This document shows positions 17,016 to 26,519 of a DNA stretch of 64,000 nt, piece after piece. The stretch comes from Arcticibacterium sp964021845 (GTDB taxonomy: Bacteria; Bacteroidota; Bacteroidia; Cytophagales; Spirosomataceae). Each line of letters opens with the position of its first letter. Within the stretch, counting starts at the first letter, position 1. Made by a program: the position numbers and the translations under genes. The DNA is taken from the NCBI RefSeq assembly GCF_964021845.1, contig NZ_CAXHZC010000008.1, positions 62,001-126,000 on the forward strand, read 5' to 3'. The notes below the pieces were generated by a model, which saw nothing but the letters and a program-made list of their open reading frames with translations, did no database searches and was not told the DNA's origin.

Positions 17016-17522
17016 ATGAAAAAACTACTAGTAGCCTTATTTTTTACCTTACTAAGCTATACTGAAAGTGTGGCTCAGGTAGAAAGTGGAACGTTTAATA
17101 TTCTTCTTAAAACCATGCTTCATGAATCTGTTCCCACTATATCTGTAGCTGAACTGTCAAAGAAGAAAACAGAAAATATTGTTTTTTTAGATGCCCGAGA
17201 GAAGGGGGAATATAATGTGAGCCATTTAAAAAATGCCAGGTGGATTGGTTTTGAAGATTTTGACTTAAAACGGCTTAATGGAGTTGACAAAAAAGCAGAG
17301 ATAGTTATTTACTGCTCCATAGGGGTAAGAAGCGAGAAGATAGGGGAGCGTTTATTAGAAGAAGGATATACCAATGTCAAAAACCTCTACGGAAGTATTT
17401 TTGAATGGGTTAATCAAGGAAATACTGTTTATGATTTAGCTGATAAGCCAACAAAAAAAGTACATGCCTATAACAGGAAGTGGGGTGTTTGGCTAAACGA
17501 AGGGGAGAAAGTATACGAATGA
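17016..17522 (+). CDS. Secreted rhodanese-like domain protein
   Basis: 168 residues with a signal peptide (cleavage near SVAQ, residues 18-21). One rhodanese domain contains FLDAREKGEYNVSHLKNA and the active-site loop YCSIGVRS with Cys100. The CxxGxRS loop suggests a functional sulfurtransferase. The role is probably periplasmic sulfur transfer or thiol chemistry, and the partner is unknown. It is convergent with porV, with a shared hairpin between them. Confidence 0.87.
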   Translation: MKKLLVALFFTLLSYTESVAQVESGTFNILLKTMLHESVPTISVAELSKKKTENIVFLDAREKGEYNVSHLKNARWIGFEDFDLKRLNGVDKKAEIVIYCSIGVRSEKIGERLLEEGYTNVKNLYGSIFEWVNQGNTVYDLADKPTKKVHAYNRKWGVWLNEGEKVYE

Positions 17523-17527
17523 AAACG

Positions 17528-17563
17528 AAAAAAGGCCAAACACGTTTAGCGTTTGACCTTTTT
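17528..17563. terminator. Bidirectional terminator between the rhodanese gene and porV
   Basis: AAAAAGGCCAAAC and GTTTGACCTTTTT pair around a 9-base loop, with A and T runs on the two sides. The one imperfect pair is a wobble on the - strand, so it works best for porV. Confidence 0.75.
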
Positions 17564-17581
17564 CATAAATGTTATTTTGGC

Positions 17582-18730
17582 TTAAAGCTGATTAACAGAT
17601 GTTGTAGTAACTACCTTTTGAGGTAGGTTAATGTTTAGCGTAAGTCTCCAAGTGTTAGCTAATGGATTTCCGGAGGTAGTAGGAATTAAATAAGCTAAAT
17701 CTAAACCATATTGCTCTTTAAGCTTTAGTCCAGCTCCTACGGTTACATATTTTCTTCCTCCTTTTGAGATAGGCTCAAAAAAGTAACCAGCTCTAATGGC
17801 AAGCAAGTTTTCATAAATATATTCTGCACCTATGGAGCTTGTGATTTCTCTTAATTCTTCGTTAAAACCATCGGGAGCATCTCCAAAAGACTTGAAAATT
17901 GCTTCAAGCGTTCCATATTCTGGTAAGGTTCCATCTTCTTGCGGTGTAGCAACCAATAGTTTATTGAAGTCAAGCAAGAAGTTAAACTTGTTTTGAGCGT
18001 CGGGAGTCAAGGTAAAACAAGTACCCATTTTCAGATTCATTGGTAAAGAATACTCCAAATCATAACCATAGTTTACTTTACCGCCGACATTGCTTAGGGT
18101 CACGCCAAAAGCAATGTCCGTCTTTTTAAGTTCGTCTGTTGGTCTATCTTTATGGTAGTAGAAACTTAAATCCGCAGCGGCAGACCTTGCAGGCTTACTT
18201 GTTTGATTGTTAACTGCTGAGTTTCCAACAAGGTTGGAGTTGATGTACTTTAAATTAATACCTGCAGAGAAGTCTTGACCCAATTTCATGGCATATCCAA
18301 GAGCTAAAGCAAACTCACGTGACTGAAAACTTCCAGCGTCAGCACCGGTATTGGTAGTGAAATCAATTTGACCTTGATTAAAATAGGTAAATCCTCCAGT
18401 AATGGCTTTTCCTTCACCTAGGTTCTTATAGCCAGACAGGTTTAATAAACCCATATCGCCAACTAGGTCTCTTAGCCAAGGAGCATAAGAAAAGTTAACA
18501 CCCGCACTTTTATCTATAAAGGCAAGCTTTGCGGTATTCCAATAAACGGAATTCACATCTGGAGTAGATGCTACACCCGCGTCACCCATAGCTGCAGAAC
18601 GTGAGTCGGGAGATATGGTTAAAAATGGTACAGCAGAAGAAACTACTCTGTAGTCATTAGTAAGAGCCTGTCCGAACAGAATAGAAGGGAAAAGACCAAT
18701 TAAAACAATCGCAGTGAAACGATTTTTCAT
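17582..18730 (-). CDS. porV: Type IX secretion outer-membrane protein PorV
   Basis: 382 residues from the ATG at 18730; an in-frame start at 18757 would place nine polar residues before the signal peptide. After the signal peptide comes the PorV signature region: VPFLTISPDSRSAAMGDAGV, then DVNSVYWNTAKLAF. The rest is a FadL-like beta-barrel. PorV is the shuttle of the type IX system: it takes cargo from the translocon to the PorU sortase. The gene lies 57 bases downstream of porU on the same strand, the usual pairing. Confidence 0.93.
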   Translation of the reverse strand: MKNRFTAIVLIGLFPSILFGQALTNDYRVVSSAVPFLTISPDSRSAAMGDAGVASTPDVNSVYWNTAKLAFIDKSAGVNFSYAPWLRDLVGDMGLLNLSGYKNLGEGKAITGGFTYFNQGQIDFTTNTGADAGSFQSREFALALGYAMKLGQDFSAGINLKYINSNLVGNSAVNNQTSKPARSAAADLSFYYHKDRPTDELKKTDIAFGVTLSNVGGKVNYGYDLEYSLPMNLKMGTCFTLTPDAQNKFNFLLDFNKLLVATPQEDGTLPEYGTLEAIFKSFGDAPDGFNEELREITSSIGAEYIYENLLAIRAGYFFEPISKGGRKYVTVGAGLKLKEQYGLDLAYLIPTTSGNPLANTWRLTLNINLPQKVVTTTSVNQL

Positions 18731-18787
18731 ATAATGCTTATTTATTATTAGGCTCAAGCGAGCCCCAAATTTACCACCTTTTTACAA

Positions 18788-21700
18788 TTATTTCCAAAAG
18801 TACAATTTACCGCCTTTGCTGCTATTGTTTCTATTAGAAATTTGAGTGGCATTTATCTTATAAAAATACTTTCCTTGAATAGGGAAATAGGGTTCAAGAT
18901 TCATACCAAAACTAATATTGGCTTCACAAGAATAACAATCTCTAATTTCTTGTGCCATTATTTTACCAGAAATATCTGAAAAAGAAATTTCAAAGTGTAA
19001 ATCCTCGCCGGGTTTATTATGACTTATTTGTAATGTTACAATGTCAAAAGCTGGGTTTGGATATAGCAAATTATGGGTTAGAGTAAACGTTTCTTGCTCA
19101 ACTGTAAAATCTAACGCCTCTTCGCTGCTGTTATTATAGACATCTGCCAATTTTAAGTAAGTGGTATAGTTTCCCTCCGGTAATTTGGAAAATTGATAGA
19201 TAATTTGACCTGTTTTATAACTCTCGGTAGCCGTATAATGTTCGTTTAAGGGAATCTGCAAAGTATCATTAAGAACAAGGATCATGTTTCCATTTTCTTG
19301 ATTGTTAGCGATATTGATACCGCTTTCATCAGACACGTTCACTGTTAAAGTTTGTGCTTCTTGGTCAAAAAACATTTCAAACAATGGAGGCTCAGTGTCA
19401 ATTATAGGCTCGTTTGAGGAGTTGCCTATAAAAAAGTTATTATATCCACCCATAGCTTCTTTCGTGCTGTCGTTGTTTACAGCGTAAAAGTAGAGTTGAG
19501 CTTTTTCAAAGGCATCTGTGTTGCTTTTTGGAATTATAAATTCTGTTTGAAATGCTCCGTTGACAACTTTCGCCTTGCCTTCATAAAGCTTGTTTTCAAT
19601 GCTTTGATAATTCATAGAAGGGTAGTTTTGCCCTCCAATAGTCTTCTTTTTTACAGCTTTATCGTATAACGAAATGTTTACCGTTCCATTAAAATTATTA
19701 TCATTTACAATGCCTTCTAAAGAGACCTTCGACTGGCTAGATAAATTATAATTCTCTGGATTTTCTCGGTTTAGTGATAATAAGTTAGCTTCTAATGTAG
19801 GGTAGGCTATAGCCATAGAAGGGTCTCCCAAAAGTGAGAAGTTCCTATTGACCTCACCATCTATAGAGTTATTTTTGGTCACTTTGAAAACATCACCTAG
19901 TCTTACGGCTTCGGAAGTGTTTTTGAAAACCCTTTCATAAAAGGCTTGATTTATTTTAAAATTTGTGCTACTGAAAACGGGTCTAGTGGTAGTTAAGAGA
20001 GCTATGGGGCCACCATTTGGGTTTAGTAATGCTACTTCTGCACCAGATACTACACCTGGGTTGTCATATCTTCCAAATTCGCAAGTGGCTGTAAAAAGAA
20101 TGGGCATCCTGTCTTTATTTCTCCATCTTAAAATTTGGTCAAGTGTAAGTAACTTTTCATCTGTCCAGCCGTCTTCTGAGCCATGGCCGTTATAATTTAT
20201 AATTAATGAGCCGTCGTTCATTGCTTTTTCTAAAGCTTCTTTTGCTTTAGGAGAGCGGTCGCCTAAGTCGGTGCTTATTTGAGGATAGGCATCTAAATAA
20301 ATTTTATTTGGTCTTATGGCTGGATTGTTTTGAAGACTTTGGTCTGAGAAAGCTTCGGCATCTCTTTGATGGATGTTTAAGTCGGCATCATCTGCCACAA
20401 AACTAATTTTCCTTTTCCAAGCACCAAGTGTGTTTTTAGAACTACTGTAGTATATCAGCTTGTCTACCAGTAGTTTTGCTTCAATTCTGTCTTTTACTGG
20501 TAGCCTACCTACTGCCACGTCGAGACTATGGTCTTTATTTGATGTGGACCGCCAAAAACCGTTCAGCGAGTACCCTTCTGGCCATTCGCCCTCATGGTCT
20601 TCTAAGAAACCGAAATAGTCGTCAGAAGAATAACTGTAGATAGGCTCTAAAGACTCTTTTCCTTCATAAGTGGGTATAAGTCGTTCTGTTTTGACATAGT
20701 TGAGGTTGTTAGAACCTTTATAGTCATAATTTGTATCGCCAAAGAGTAAGAGGTATTTGAATTTTTCAGGATTCTTTTTCCATAGTACTCTTGCAAAATC
20801 TCTAATGGCTGTGGGATCGGTTTTGCCACCTGAATACTCATTATAGATTGACTGTATTTCTGTATAAGCCACTTTTAGTCCATCATGTTTTTCTCTAAAA
20901 TTGGCTAATTGGATAACTTCGTTTTCAAAGTATTTTGGGTAAATAATTAATAACTCTGGCGTTTCTATTTCGGCTATATTTTGATTTTTTACAACTTCTA
21001 TTTTGGAAGGGGTAAAGACATTATCAATTTTAAAAAAGGCGAGTTTTCCTAGTTTACTATTTCTCTTAAAAGAGAATTTCGAATCAGTAGGCGGAAGCAT
21101 ACTAGGAGAGAAGAGATTACTTACGTCCCAAACGAATTCTCGGTCGGCCTGATGATTTAGGTCAAAAGAAACACTTTCCTTATTTATTAAATAGGCTTGA
21201 TGCTGGTTAGGATAAAATGCGATAGCTCTTTCTAAAGTCAATTCGAAAAAATCTAAATAGACTCCTGAAGAAATGTCGATGTCATTCGGAAGGCTAAAGG
21301 TGTAATCAAGATTGTCTTGAATGTTAGAAATAGATTTTGTGGCTATTTCTCCTGCTCGATTATATCTTTTGTAATAGTCATTCCAGCGGTAATCTATTTT
21401 TCTTAGAGGAATGTTGTCTAAAACTTCACCTGCTGCAATTATCGAGAGTTCGGTGTTTTCAAAGGTTTGACCTACAAATTGCGAAGTAAGTTTTACTGGT
21501 TGGCTCTTTATGTGGCCATTTACGTCAAAAGAAAAATCCCACTCGGAGAAAAAATATTCCCCTAACCATTCTCTTCCAGAGTTTAGAATGTTGACAAACT
21601 CAGGCTCATAAAACTCAAAATGTGTTAATGAATTTACAGTTTCAGATGCGAGGCTTTTAGGGTTGTGGTTTTGAATCTTCTTTGATTCTGTTTGACCCAT

Positions 21701-22120
21701 TTTCATGAAAACAAAGTTCTCATTGCTATATGGATGCTGTTGGTGTTTTAATTCAGCATTAAGGCTGTCATAGAATATTTGGTCGGGGTTTTCTGCGTAG
21801 AAAAGGATGTAATCGTTTGAGTCAAATTTACCGTCGGTATCATTTACCTTAATACTTAGTTCTTGTAATACTGCATTTCTAGGTTTTGCGTTTTCTTGAG
21901 CAAGCAGTTTGCTTGGGCTACTAAAAAGCTGAATGTGATTTGGATTGACATTTTCTGTAGCAATACCAAAACCTTCTAGCGTAGCTTTGTCTAGCTTGTA
22001 AACGCCATCTTTAGTGATTTCTATTTTGTACCAGTTACCCTCAGACAATATACTCTTCTGACTCCAAGATTTTGGAGCTAAAAAGAAAAGAGGAAGGAGT
22101 AAAAGGTAAACTTTTTTCAA
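18788..22120 (-). CDS. porU: Type IX secretion system sortase PorU
   Basis: This 1110-residue protein has a signal peptide and a gingipain-type C25 protease domain. The catalytic His646 lies in NYNGHGSEDGW and Cys680 in TATCEFGRYDNPG. The C-terminal 100 residues start with LLYPNPAFDIVTLQIS, a Por-type sorting-domain pattern. PorU removes the C-terminal signal of type IX cargo and attaches the cargo to surface lipopolysaccharide. Together with PorV it forms the attachment complex. None of the neighbouring genes is an obvious type IX cargo. Confidence 0.93.
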   Translation of the reverse strand: MKKVYLLLLPLFFLAPKSWSQKSILSEGNWYKIEITKDGVYKLDKATLEGFGIATENVNPNHIQLFSSPSKLLAQENAKPRNAVLQELSIKVNDTDGKFDSNDYILFYAENPDQIFYDSLNAELKHQQHPYSNENFVFMKMGQTESKKIQNHNPKSLASETVNSLTHFEFYEPEFVNILNSGREWLGEYFFSEWDFSFDVNGHIKSQPVKLTSQFVGQTFENTELSIIAAGEVLDNIPLRKIDYRWNDYYKRYNRAGEIATKSISNIQDNLDYTFSLPNDIDISSGVYLDFFELTLERAIAFYPNQHQAYLINKESVSFDLNHQADREFVWDVSNLFSPSMLPPTDSKFSFKRNSKLGKLAFFKIDNVFTPSKIEVVKNQNIAEIETPELLIIYPKYFENEVIQLANFREKHDGLKVAYTEIQSIYNEYSGGKTDPTAIRDFARVLWKKNPEKFKYLLLFGDTNYDYKGSNNLNYVKTERLIPTYEGKESLEPIYSYSSDDYFGFLEDHEGEWPEGYSLNGFWRSTSNKDHSLDVAVGRLPVKDRIEAKLLVDKLIYYSSSKNTLGAWKRKISFVADDADLNIHQRDAEAFSDQSLQNNPAIRPNKIYLDAYPQISTDLGDRSPKAKEALEKAMNDGSLIINYNGHGSEDGWTDEKLLTLDQILRWRNKDRMPILFTATCEFGRYDNPGVVSGAEVALLNPNGGPIALLTTTRPVFSSTNFKINQAFYERVFKNTSEAVRLGDVFKVTKNNSIDGEVNRNFSLLGDPSMAIAYPTLEANLLSLNRENPENYNLSSQSKVSLEGIVNDNNFNGTVNISLYDKAVKKKTIGGQNYPSMNYQSIENKLYEGKAKVVNGAFQTEFIIPKSNTDAFEKAQLYFYAVNNDSTKEAMGGYNNFFIGNSSNEPIIDTEPPLFEMFFDQEAQTLTVNVSDESGINIANNQENGNMILVLNDTLQIPLNEHYTATESYKTGQIIYQFSKLPEGNYTTYLKLADVYNNSSEEALDFTVEQETFTLTHNLLYPNPAFDIVTLQISHNKPGEDLHFEISFSDISGKIMAQEIRDCYSCEANISFGMNLEPYFPIQGKYFYKINATQISNRNNSSKGGKLYFWK

Positions 22121-22171
22121 ATGTGTCTTTACTGAATTGCTATTAACTAACGTTCCTGTTCAAAAATCATT

Positions 22172-22861
22172 CTAAAGAACCTCGATTTCTGCCATCAGTG
22201 GAATGGTATATTTCCTTTTTGTTTCCAAATCAAGGCATAAGGCTCTAGTTCGCCTTTTTTCTATTTTCTGGAATTTACGGTTTTTGAAAATAAAAGATTG
22301 ACCGTTAGGTACATTTTCTAAATAGACTACCTCAGAAAGGTCGCCTTTGTTAAAAGCTTTTATGGCTTTCATGAGTTTGGCATCTCTGGTAGAAGAAGCC
22401 GCTGGATTTAACATGTGAGCGGCCAAAGGCTTTAATATCTCTAAAGGAAAAACCGCTTCATTTAAAAGGGGAATCATTAAATGCTGAAAATTTGTCTTCC
22501 ATTCCTTGCCATGCGGTGCGGGTCTTTTTTTTATGTTTTTCTGATATTTAATGAAAACGCGTTGGTGAGCTACTTCATGAATGTATGTAATAAGAAAATT
22601 ATAAGGATTTAAATCATGATTAACAGATATGGTATGATGGCCATTTTGAAATTTATAGTTTCCTAAACAGCTGCTTCTTGTTTTACTAATTGAAAAAGAA
22701 AAGGGAGCTTCTTCCCATAGATTTGTACAATATTCCAATGCTGCAGAAGGTACTTTTTTACTTAAAGCGTCATTAAATATAGCTTTTGTCAAAACCGGTT
22801 TTGATGCCCTTTTGACAGTTCTAGGAGTGTTAGTGTTTTTTCTTTTTATAAAATCAAACAT
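22172..22861 (-). CDS. SprT-like zinc metalloprotease-fold protein
   Basis: 229 residues. The zinc motif HEVAH is at 95-99, and the downstream HGKEWK (from His117) supplies the usual third ligand position of SprT-like proteins. The C-terminal part is basic and beta-rich, without the four-Cys zinc ribbon of the longer members. The family is related to Spartan proteases, but most bacterial members have no proven substrate. It is divergent from cysS. Confidence 0.85.
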   Translation of the reverse strand: MFDFIKRKNTNTPRTVKRASKPVLTKAIFNDALSKKVPSAALEYCTNLWEEAPFSFSISKTRSSCLGNYKFQNGHHTISVNHDLNPYNFLITYIHEVAHQRVFIKYQKNIKKRPAPHGKEWKTNFQHLMIPLLNEAVFPLEILKPLAAHMLNPAASSTRDAKLMKAIKAFNKGDLSEVVYLENVPNGQSFIFKNRKFQKIEKRRTRALCLDLETKRKYTIPLMAEIEVL

Positions 22862-23010
22862 GATCGATGCAATGTTGCCAAAAGGCGTATGTCTTCTTCA
22901 AAGAATTTTTATTGCATCAAATTTAAGAACTCAAACTAGGATTGTTTGCCTTTTAGTGAAGTTCATTAATGTCAAATGACTTAGATTTGCATCGAATTTA
23001 AAAAGACCGA

Positions 23011-24498
23011 ATGAGAGAGCTCAAGATTTACAACACGCTTAGCAGAGAAAAAGAAGTTTTTACACCTTTGACAGAGGGTTATGTAGGCATGTATGTTTGT
23101 GGACCTACTGTTTATAGTAATGCTCATTTGGGTAATGTGCGTACGTTTTTGACTTTTGATGTGCTGTTCAGGTTTTTGCGAAGCATAGGCTATAAGGTAA
23201 GATATGTAAGAAATATTACGGATGTAGGTCACCTGGTAGGAGATGGAGACGAAGGAGAAGATAAGATTGGTAAAATGGCTAAGCTACAGCAGATAGAGCC
23301 CATGGAAGTGGTACAGCGATATACCAACGATTTTCATGAGGTTTTGCAGCAGTTTAACTTTTTGCCGCCAAGTGTAGAGCCTACGGCCACGGGGCATTTG
23401 ATTGAGCAGATAGAAGCCGTAAAGGATTTGATAGAAAAAGGTTTGGCGTATGAGTCAAACGGTTCGGTGTATTTTGATATTAATAAATACAATGAGCAAG
23501 GGGGTAATTATGGTAAGCTTTCTGGAAGAATTCTAGAAGACTTATTGAATGAAACCAGAACATTGGACGGTCAGTCTGAAAAAAGGAATCCTTTAGATTT
23601 CGCGATTTGGAAGAATGCTTCGCCAGAACATATCATGCAGTGGCCTAGCCCTTGGGGAATGGGATTCCCAGGTTGGCACCTAGAATGTAGCTGTATGAGT
23701 GCGAAGTATTTGGGTAATCAATTTGATATTCATGGCGGAGGTATGGACTTGAAATTTCCACACCATGAGTGTGAGATAGCTCAAGGAACCAGCCTCACAG
23801 GGCAGGAGCCAGTGCGATATTGGATGCATACTAATATGCTTACCGTTAACGGTCAAAAGATGTCGAAGTCTTTGGGTAATAGTTTTTTGCCGGCTCAGCT
23901 TTTTAAAGGAGACCATGAGCTTTTAGAACAGGCTTACAGCCCAATGACGGTTAGGTTTTTCATGCTTCAGTCGCAGTACAGAAGTACCCTAGACTTTTCA
24001 AATGATGCTCTTAAGGGTTCTCAAAAAGCTTTTAGAAGGTTACTTAATGGTTTTAGAATGATTAAGTCGATGACCTTTGAAAGTGCAGACGTAGAGATTG
24101 ACGAAAAGAAAAAAGGAATTGTAGAAGATGCCATAGAAGGTTTTTATACTGCCTTGGGTGATGACCTAAATACTGCTGTGGGAATAGCTCATTTATTTAC
24201 ATTGCTGAAGTATATCAACATGATGTATATGAATCAGCTTCAATCTGCCGCATTAGGTGAAAACACCTTTAATAAGTTAAAGACAAAGTATCAGGAGTTT
24301 TTTGCTGATATTTTAGGCTTATCAGAAGAAGAAAATGGTACTGATGTTTCTGTTCTTAATGGAATGTTAGAACTGTATAAAGAATATAAAGCAAACAGGC
24401 AATTTGATAAAGTAGACCAAATTAGAGCCTACTTCAAAGAAAATGGCATGGTGATTAAAGATTTAAAGCACCGTATTGACTGGGCTTGGGAAGAGTAA
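23011..24498 (+). CDS. cysS: Cysteinyl-tRNA synthetase
   Basis: This 495-residue class I synthetase has the HIGH-type motif HLGN at 39-42 and KMSKS at 283-287. The zinc ligand Cys30 is in YVCGPTVY, with further ligands in HLECSCMS and HHECEIAQ. It charges tRNA-Cys in the cytoplasm. The length is normal for the family. The ATG start is clear, and a strong hairpin terminator follows the stop. Confidence 0.97.
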   Translation: MRELKIYNTLSREKEVFTPLTEGYVGMYVCGPTVYSNAHLGNVRTFLTFDVLFRFLRSIGYKVRYVRNITDVGHLVGDGDEGEDKIGKMAKLQQIEPMEVVQRYTNDFHEVLQQFNFLPPSVEPTATGHLIEQIEAVKDLIEKGLAYESNGSVYFDINKYNEQGGNYGKLSGRILEDLLNETRTLDGQSEKRNPLDFAIWKNASPEHIMQWPSPWGMGFPGWHLECSCMSAKYLGNQFDIHGGGMDLKFPHHECEIAQGTSLTGQEPVRYWMHTNMLTVNGQKMSKSLGNSFLPAQLFKGDHELLEQAYSPMTVRFFMLQSQYRSTLDFSNDALKGSQKAFRRLLNGFRMIKSMTFESADVEIDEKKKGIVEDAIEGFYTALGDDLNTAVGIAHLFTLLKYINMMYMNQLQSAALGENTFNKLKTKYQEFFADILGLSEEENGTDVSVLNGMLELYKEYKANRQFDKVDQIRAYFKENGMVIKDLKHRIDWAWEE

Positions 24499-24505
24499 AA
24501 GGATT

Positions 24506-24537
24506 AGCGAGAGCTATTATAGCTCTCGCTGTTTTTT
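24506..24537 (+). terminator. Rho-independent terminator of cysS
   Basis: AGCGAGAGCTA and TAGCTCTCGCT form a perfect 11-base stem with a 3-base loop (24506-24530), then G and six T. The T run overlaps the stop region of the convergent amidase gene. Confidence 0.9.
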
Positions 24538-25360
24538 AATTTTGGTTTTTAATGCCCTGGGCTATCCAATTAGCCATGGCTTGACGGTTATTAGGAATAA
24601 GAAGTCTTCTTTGGTCAAATTCATTAGTGATGTTTCCCAGTTCAATGTAAACTGCGGTGGGTTTTGTTTCATTCAACATCCACAAACCACGTGATTTAAC
24701 TATCCCTTCATAGCCTCTGCTGCTCTGATGTTCGTCATATTTGTTTTTGACAGTATGGTAAATAGAGTTAGCTAAGTCTTTACCAGAAGAACTGTACTCA
24801 TTATGATAGAAAAACACGTCTACCTTTTTGTCATGATACCTAGAGTCCACATGTGTAATGATAGTTCTTTGAGTATGATAGCCTTTGGCTTTGTTTTCGT
24901 CGTAAAGTCTATTGATGATTTCCGTTCTTTGACGGAGCCTAGCACCTTGATTTAAAGGCATGCTGGCCCCACCCCAAACGGTTTCGTCTTTATCTGGAGC
25001 AAGAATTTTCTCGTCTCTAATGCCGTCGTTTTCGTCGCGGGTAATCATGTAAACCCTAGCACCATGACCTATTAAGTTACGGGCTATTCTTAAACTTACG
25101 TCATACGCATATTCATCCTCGCAAAGCCAGTCTTCTCCTTTTTTTACCATAGCACCTGGGTCTGGTCCGCCATGGCCACTCACTATATAATAGGCGTGGT
25201 TTTTTAAGGTATTGTCTAAAATAGGTGTTTTGGCGTATTCTTTGCCAAAAATTGAATAATTGACGTATCTAATGACTGACTTTTCGTTAGGTTTGTCATC
25301 GAAAGCAGAAAGGAATAAAAGGCATGATAATGCGACAGCTGCCGCCATTGTCTTTTTCAT
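24536..25360 (-). CDS. N-acetylmuramoyl-L-alanine amidase (Amidase_3 type)
   Basis: 274 residues with a signal peptide. Zinc and catalytic residues can be placed at His63 (IVSGHGGPDPGA), Glu81 or Glu83 (CEDEYAYD), His170 (IITHVDSR) and Glu240 (AVYIELGN). The family cuts the bond between N-acetylmuramic acid and the stem peptide in periplasmic peptidoglycan. There is a long insertion between the second and third ligands, and no SH3, LysM or SPOR domain. It is convergent with cysS. Confidence 0.85.
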   Translation of the reverse strand: MKKTMAAAVALSCLLFLSAFDDKPNEKSVIRYVNYSIFGKEYAKTPILDNTLKNHAYYIVSGHGGPDPGAMVKKGEDWLCEDEYAYDVSLRIARNLIGHGARVYMITRDENDGIRDEKILAPDKDETVWGGASMPLNQGARLRQRTEIINRLYDENKAKGYHTQRTIITHVDSRYHDKKVDVFFYHNEYSSSGKDLANSIYHTVKNKYDEHQSSRGYEGIVKSRGLWMLNETKPTAVYIELGNITNEFDQRRLLIPNNRQAMANWIAQGIKNQN

Positions 25361-25426
25361 AGAAACATGTTTTATTAGAAAAGCAAGTCCAATTAAGGAC
25401 TGTATATTGTAATCAAAGTTAATTAG

Positions 25427-26449
25427 ATGAAAGCAACAATCAAAATTTTAAGTTTTATTCTGGCAGTTTCTTTTTTTAGTTCTTGTACGTCAAACACAAC
25501 GGAAGAGACTAAATCAAGTGTGGAGGATGTTAAAAAACCTAGCGTCTTAGCCCCTGATTTTAAGTCAGTTTTAGCTTATGAAAAAATTAAAGAACAGTTA
25601 GACTTTGGCGTCAGATTACCTAATACTCTAGGTCATAAGAAGTGTGGTGACTGGATAGTAGAGACTATGAGGTCTTATGGTTTGGAAGTAATCGAGCAAG
25701 AGTTTGAAGCATACTCTTTTAAAGGGACATCTTTAGATGCTAGAAATATTATAGCCTCTTATAATCCTACAGCCAAGAAAAGAGTTCTTTTGGCAGCACA
25801 CTGGGATACTAGAGAAGTGGCCGACCAAGATGATGAGAGAAAAAATGAGCCAATTTTAGGTGCAAATGATGGTGCCAGTGGCGTGGCGATATTATTACAA
25901 ATTGCAGAGACCATTGCTCAATCAGCTGATAAACCAAACATTGGTATTGATTATATATTTTTTGACGCTGAAGATGGCGGAAAACCAGAATCTTTTGAAG
26001 GAAATGCTTTAAACGATTATGGTGGATATTTGATGGGTTCGGATTATTGGGCGAAAAATCCTCATATTGAAAATTATACTGCTTTCTACGGAGTATTGCT
26101 CGATATGGTAGGAGCAAAGGGTGCTACTTTTTATAAAGACAAAATTTCAATGCGAGTAGCTCCATCTGTGGTTAATAAAATTTGGAATGTGGCTAGTGCT
26201 AAAGGTTACAGCTCTTTTTTCTTATCTGCAATTGGCGGTGATATCTTAGATGATCACATTCCTGTAATTCAACATAGAAATATCCCTATGATTGATATCA
26301 TTGACCAAAAATTAGGAGGAAATCAAACGTTTTTTGACCATTGGCACACCCATGATGATAACTTAGATGCCATTGATGTGAATACATTAGAAGCAGTAGG
26401 TGAAACCATGATACAAACACTTTACGAAGAGAATGGCGTAATTCAGTAG
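25427..26449 (+). CDS. M28-family lipoprotein, glutaminyl-peptide cyclotransferase-like
   Basis: 340 residues with a lipobox (FSSC, Cys20). Zinc-site motifs of the M28/glutaminyl cyclase fold are visible: AAHWDTREVAD, GANDGASGVA, DYIFFDAEDGG, and HTHDDNLDAID near the C terminus. Secreted Bacteroidota members cyclise N-terminal Gln of exported proteins to pyroglutamate, though an aminopeptidase role cannot be excluded by eye. It has its own terminator. Confidence 0.83.
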   Translation: MKATIKILSFILAVSFFSSCTSNTTEETKSSVEDVKKPSVLAPDFKSVLAYEKIKEQLDFGVRLPNTLGHKKCGDWIVETMRSYGLEVIEQEFEAYSFKGTSLDARNIIASYNPTAKKRVLLAAHWDTREVADQDDERKNEPILGANDGASGVAILLQIAETIAQSADKPNIGIDYIFFDAEDGGKPESFEGNALNDYGGYLMGSDYWAKNPHIENYTAFYGVLLDMVGAKGATFYKDKISMRVAPSVVNKIWNVASAKGYSSFFLSAIGGDILDDHIPVIQHRNIPMIDIIDQKLGGNQTFFDHWHTHDDNLDAIDVNTLEAVGETMIQTLYEENGVIQ

Positions 26450-26463
26450 AAAGGTTTAAGCAT

Positions 26464-26505
26464 AAAAAAACGGGTCACTTAATTTCTTAAGGACCCGTTT
26501 TTTTT
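26464..26505. terminator. Bidirectional terminator between the M28 gene and the coiled-coil gene
   Basis: AAAAAACGGGTC and GACCCGTTTTTT pair around a loop of about 15 bases, with a T run in each direction. The two flanking genes converge on it. Confidence 0.85.
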
Positions 26506-26519
26506 ATGTTCTGAAAAGA

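Noticed and set aside
25809..26117. - strand 102-codon frame inside the M28 gene
   Set aside because: Shadow of the peptidase gene, His/Leu-rich and without known motif.
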